This document shows, one piece after another, positions 9,856 to 11,231 of a stretch of DNA of 11,231 bases (the first letter of the stretch is position 1; each line of letters opens with the position of its first letter). The position numbers and the translations under genes were made by a program. This stretch comes from Burkholderiaceae bacterium (lineage in GTDB: Bacteria; Pseudomonadota; Gammaproteobacteria; Burkholderiales; Burkholderiaceae): positions 1-11,231 of the forward strand of contig CANCBK010000059.1 of NCBI GenBank assembly GCA_947374315.1, written 5' to 3'. The notes beneath the pieces were generated by a model, which saw only the letters and a list, made by a program, of their open reading frames with translations, was not told the origin of the DNA and searched no databases.

Positions 9856-10617
9856 ATGCCTCAATTTTATCTTCCCGGGCCATGGGAAAACCAAAAGCCA
9901 AATACCCTCACTCCTGAGCTCGCTCACCATTTGCGGGTTCGCCGCATCCAAGTCGGCGAATCCTTCCCCATCTTTGATGGAAAAGGTCACGTAGCAAAGG
10001 CAAAACTACTCTCCCTTAGCAATAAATCTGGGGAAGCCGAGCTTAGTGACATTCATCAAGATATCCATCGTGAGAGCCCCTATGCCATTACTCTGGCGCA
10101 AGGACTTGCGGGTGGAGATAAGATGGATTGGGTGGTTGAAAAGGCTATAGAGACTGGCGCCCAAGTCATCGCTCCGTTGCAGTGTGAGCGCTCAGTCATC
10201 AAATTAACGCGCTCTAGCGATGCTGAACGAGCCCAAAAACGGCTTTTACATTGGGAAGGCATTGTTCAAGCTGCCTGCGAGCAATGTGATCGCACTGTCC
10301 TGGCCTCAGTTGAGCCTATACAAGGATTTGAGAGTTATCTAAAGATAGATCAAAAAGCAGCACTTAAACTACTTTTAAGCCCAGATACCGACAAAAGCCT
10401 GTATTCAGTACTACTAAGCAACCCGCCTCAAGACATCATCCTGATGATCGGGCCTGAAGGCGGCCACTCTCCAGAAGAAGAAGCTCAAGCCAAAGCAGCC
10501 GGCTATCAAATAGTCTCTTTGGGGGACCGAGTCTTGCGTACAGAAACCGCAGGTATCGTGGCAATTACAGCCGTACACACTATTTGGGACCCAGAAATGC
10601 AAAATCGCCTCAAATAG
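9856..10617 (+). CDS. rsmE: 16S rRNA (uracil-1498-N3)-methyltransferase
   Basis: RsmE methylates U1498 of 16S rRNA at N3 using S-adenosylmethionine, acting on the assembled small subunit. The product is 253 aa, close to the family norm of about 243. The N-terminal PUA-like domain contains HHLRVRRIQVGE (24-35) and FDGKGHVAKAKL. The SPOUT domain contains KMDWVVEKAIETGAQVIAPL (89-108), the loop IGPEGGHSPEE (198-208) and the trefoil-knot segment LGDRVLRTETAGIVAI (222-237), which binds the methyl donor. All expected motifs are intact. No Shine-Dalgarno precedes the ATG (AATTAGCTATATTTCAGTA upstream). The last codons and stop lie inside a terminator hairpin shared with the convergent barstar-family gene. 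Confidence 0.96.
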   Translation: MPQFYLPGPWENQKPNTLTPELAHHLRVRRIQVGESFPIFDGKGHVAKAKLLSLSNKSGEAELSDIHQDIHRESPYAITLAQGLAGGDKMDWVVEKAIETGAQVIAPLQCERSVIKLTRSSDAERAQKRLLHWEGIVQAACEQCDRTVLASVEPIQGFESYLKIDQKAALKLLLSPDTDKSLYSVLLSNPPQDIILMIGPEGGHSPEEEAQAKAAGYQIVSLGDRVLRTETAGIVAITAVHTIWDPEMQNRLK

Positions 10618-10627
10618 AGGCGATTTT
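10601..10627. terminator. Bidirectional intrinsic terminator overlapping the 3' end of rsmE
   Basis: An 11-base perfect inverted repeat: AAAATCGCCTC (10601-10611), loop AAATA, GAGGCGATTTT (10617-10627). The rsmE stop codon TAG (10615-10617) spans the loop and the first base of the right arm, and the left arm encodes the last residues of RsmE. The right arm ends in TTTT on the plus strand, and by symmetry the minus-strand product also ends in TTTT, so it can serve both rsmE and the converging gene that ends at 10665. Confidence 0.85.
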
Positions 10628-10664
10628 GATTTGCTTACTGCTGCGGGCTAATTAAAGCCGCACT

Positions 10665-11231
10665 TTAGGCAAAAGAGTAAAAGACTCGATAGGGTGTGCG
10701 ACGCTCGGACCAGAAATCAACCGCATCACGGAAAACATCTAAAAGAGTTTCACGCGCTTCCTTGTCAAACTTCTGAGTACAAGGCAAGCCTTCAAGTACC
10801 ACTACGAATCCTGGCTGAGGCCCAGACTTATCGACAGTAGTCGTCAAAGCATCTAACAAAGGGTCAAAATTCTTCGCTTGTTGTTTGGTAAATGAGTAAG
10901 CAATTGCAATCGCCTCCAAGACTTCGCCTTTGGTCATTGCATTTGCACAATGAGCGTAAATGTAATGCTGGCCAAGCTCAGTAGCCGCTTCCTGTAGGTC
11001 AGGAGTGCGGAACGCACGAATAGATTGCACAATATTAGGGCGCACACTGCGCAACATTGCCGGCGGTCCGGCATCGCGAACTGCCAAAGCGGCACGCCAA
11101 GAAGCTGTCACTTTTTTCCCCGAAACTTGATTTGCTGCATAGGTTTGTAAACGAGATAAACCACCCTCGGCGTAGATATTGGCAGCAGGCGACTCGGCTT
11201 CAAGTCGATCATTGCTGTCCCAACTTTCAGC
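10665..11231 (-). CDS. Barstar-family protein, 5' end outside the window
   Basis: The frame is open from the right edge to the TAA at 10665, giving 188 codons without an in-frame ATG. A GTG at 11111 is the only internal start candidate, but the 40 codons before it read as normal protein (for example ANIYAEGGLSRLQTYAANQV), so the gene most likely begins beyond the edge. Counted from that GTG, the C-terminal part at about 60-148 matches the barstar fold: FTKQQAKNFDPLLDALTT aligns with the barstar inhibitory helix, VVVLEGLP with the next strand, and LLDVFRDAVDFWSE plus YRVFYSF with the last helix and strand. In Bacillus barstar this fold inhibits the RNase barnase. Here the key W38 position is Leu and the E76 position is Asp, so barnase binding cannot be assumed. 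The N-terminal half of at least 100 residues is unassigned. No RNase gene is adjacent within the window. Cytoplasmic; role unknown. Confidence 0.8.
   Translation of the reverse strand, partial: AESWDSNDRLEAESPAANIYAEGGLSRLQTYAANQVSGKKVTASWRAALAVRDAGPPAMLRSVRPNIVQSIRAFRTPDLQEAATELGQHYIYAHCANAMTKGEVLEAIAIAYSFTKQQAKNFDPLLDALTTTVDKSGPQPGFVVVLEGLPCTQKFDKEARETLLDVFRDAVDFWSERRTPYRVFYSFA

Noticed and set aside
10642..10662. Second hairpin, TGCGGGCT/AGCCGCA, between rsmE and the barstar-family gene
   Set aside because: It has a one-base bulge and no U-tract on either side; the stronger 11-base stem next to it is enough to explain termination.

Overview
The window looks like ordinary chromosome from a betaproteobacterium, family Burkholderiaceae. 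The protein sequences and gene neighbourhood resemble Polynucleobacter most. That placement is inference from protein style, the moderate base composition and the gene order; no database comparison was made. I see no mobile element, prophage, CRISPR array, tRNA, rRNA or defence island. Coding density is high and gene-free gaps are all close to 100 bases or less.

Left block (1-6138, all minus strand, read right to left): bamE, dapB, leuS, lptE, holA and the first 42 codons of proA. The gaps are about 19-66 bases and show no convincing internal terminator, so this is probably one transcription unit. It combines outer-membrane assembly (BamE for beta-barrel proteins, LptE for LPS export), lysine/diaminopimelate synthesis (DapB), leucyl-tRNA charging (LeuS), the replication clamp loader (HolA) and proline synthesis (ProA). 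fur (plus strand) diverges from bamE. This omlA(bamE)/fur head-to-head pair is a known arrangement in proteobacteria.

Middle block (6640-9812): fur converges on gap, with a perfect palindromic terminator between them. tkt and gap form a minus-strand pair for central carbon metabolism, linking transketolase (pentose phosphate pathway) to glyceraldehyde-3-phosphate dehydrogenase through their shared metabolite. gap has an Ala in place of the usual NAD-selecting Asp.

Right block (9813-11231): rsmE (plus strand, 16S rRNA m3U1498 methyltransferase) diverges from tkt across only 43 bases. It ends in a terminator hairpin that includes its own stop codon. It converges on a minus-strand barstar-fold gene that runs off the right edge.

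No undescribed system was found. The points worth a second look are small: the Gap cofactor-site substitution, a duplicated motif in the BamE tail, the shared CATG start region of bamE and fur, a possibly leaderless rsmE, and a long barstar-like protein without a visible RNase partner.
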